NCBI GenBank assembly: GCA_002725925.1
Contig: PBRL01000017.1
Location: 4,574-10,513, forward strand
DNA from: Chloroflexota bacterium
GTDB taxonomy: Bacteria; Chloroflexota; Dehalococcoidia; Lucifugimonadales; Lucifugimonadaceae
Direction of reading: 5' to 3'
DNA: 5,940 nt
Below are positions 5,309 to 5,940 of this stretch, piece after piece. A model generated the notes under the pieces. The model worked only from the letters and a program-made list of their open reading frames with translations, was not told where the DNA came from and ran no database searches. A program made the position numbers and the translations under genes. The first letter of the stretch is position 1. Each line of letters begins with the position of its first letter.

Positions 5309-5940
5309 TTGAATATTCTGATGACTTCGGCCGCGTCAGCGACAGCTCAGGTTATAGCTGTTTCGCTTGATGATAGTCGTATGATTCGCCTGACTGACCT
5401 TTCACAAAATGCAGATGGCGAGATGATCGACAATGACCTTGACCACGGTTCTTTAACCGACGATTTAGTTTCGGGTATCGACGCGATTATCAATATCGGT
5501 TACAAGGGGCAGTCTGGTACGGATACCCATTTAATGGACTACCACACGCGGTGTACTTATAACCTACTTGCCGCTGCATCTGGCGCTGGTGTGTCTAGAT
5601 TTATCAACATCAGCACTCTTCGCTTGTACGAAAACCATGAAGAAAATCTTGTAGTCACAGAGCGCTGGCGTACAGATCCAACAGCCGAGGATATCGCTAT
5701 TTTAGGAGCGCACATGACCGAAGTAGTGTGTAAAGAATTTGCCAGGGATCGGCTGATCGATGTGGTTAATCTTAGATTTGGTTGGCCATTTGTAGAAACT
5801 ATCTTGCCAGACTCGCCTAATACGGCGGTAATTACGCACGATCTGATAGCTGCGACGGTAGCCGAATCTTTGCTCAGTGACCAACTCGGGCCCTGGCAGG
5901 ATGTCCACGTGCAATCACCGGTCAAACATCAGCGGTTTAT
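5309..5940 (+). CDS. NAD-dependent epimerase/dehydratase-like protein (extended SDR fold), 3' end outside window
   Basis: The frame stays open to the window end, giving 210 complete residues. The TTG start makes the protein begin M-N-I-L-M-T-S-A-A-S, which lines up with the first Rossmann strand and loop (M-x-I-L-V-T-G-x-x-G) of NAD(P)-dependent epimerases/dehydratases. Other family landmarks are the acidic residue after strand 2 (L-T-D, 28-30), G-I-D-A-I-I-N-I-G (56-64) for strand 4, N-L-L-A-A-A-S-G-A-G-V-S-R-F-I-N-I-S-T (85-103), L-R-F-G-W-P (155-160) and T-H-D-L (176-179). The fold is convincing but the chemistry is not. The TGxxGxxG loop reads T-S-A-A-S-A-T-A, and where YxxxK is expected, 8 and 4 residues before Glu138, both positions are Ala (130 and 134) in my by-eye alignment. 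It could be an atypical SDR that binds a nucleotide without standard catalysis. An alternative start is ATG 5297. Substrate and role unknown. Confidence 0.78.
   Translation, partial: MNILMTSAASATAQVIAVSLDDSRMIRLTDLSQNADGEMIDNDLDHGSLTDDLVSGIDAIINIGYKGQSGTDTHLMDYHTRCTYNLLAAASGAGVSRFINISTLRLYENHEENLVVTERWRTDPTAEDIAILGAHMTEVVCKEFARDRLIDVVNLRFGWPFVETILPDSPNTAVITHDLIAATVAESLLSDQLGPWQDVHVQSPVKHQRF

Noticed and set aside
5557..5925. Minus-strand open frame opposite the SDR gene
   Set aside because: The plus strand encodes recognisable SDR segments here. The opposite frame gives a composition with no known domain and no Shine-Dalgarno.

Overview
The window looks like a piece of a bacterial chromosome, probably from an uncultured Chloroflexota bacterium of the SAR202/Dehalococcoidia kind. 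The grounds are the lipoprotein style (a cysteine followed by runs of Gly and Asp, as in AIACGGDD and AIACGGGGG), the Ala/Pro/Glu-rich linker behind the lipobox of the transporter protein, and TTG starts with clear Shine-Dalgarno sequences. This placement is an inference from style, not from a marker gene.

Region 1 (1-1970, + strand) holds one complete gene for a family 5 extracytoplasmic solute-binding lipoprotein of an ABC importer. It is followed by a weak hairpin and then a very strong 14-bp GC-rich terminator, so it ends its own transcript. No permease or ATPase gene is visible.

Region 2 (2002-5066) is the unusual part. It contains five paralogous small lipoproteins of about 180-192 residues, called A to E here. 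A is on the + strand and converges on B, C, D and E on the - strand, with a bidirectional terminator between A and B. The four minus-strand genes read E-D-C-B and form two tightly coupled pairs: E/D overlap by 8 nt, and C/B abut with no gap. A 157-nt leader separates D from C. All five share a core (an F/Y-T-x-D/E-D motif, a Y-E-V-R-F-Y-x-S-H-like motif, and G-N-x-V/I-x-L-C followed by a last cysteine). B, C and E also carry an inserted Gly/Ser loop bounded by an extra cysteine pair. D has lost both of these cysteines and A has lost the whole loop. I recognise no named family or function. They are best described as an expanded family of uncharacterised surface lipoproteins.

Region 3 (5067-5940) starts with a divergent intergenic region holding candidate back-to-back promoters. 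It continues with a + strand gene, cut off by the window end, for a protein of the NAD-dependent epimerase/dehydratase (extended SDR) fold. Its glycine-rich nucleotide motif and its Tyr/Lys catalytic pair both appear to be replaced. Nothing in the sequence links this gene functionally to the lipoproteins. No RNA genes, CRISPR arrays, insertion sequences or integrase genes were found.
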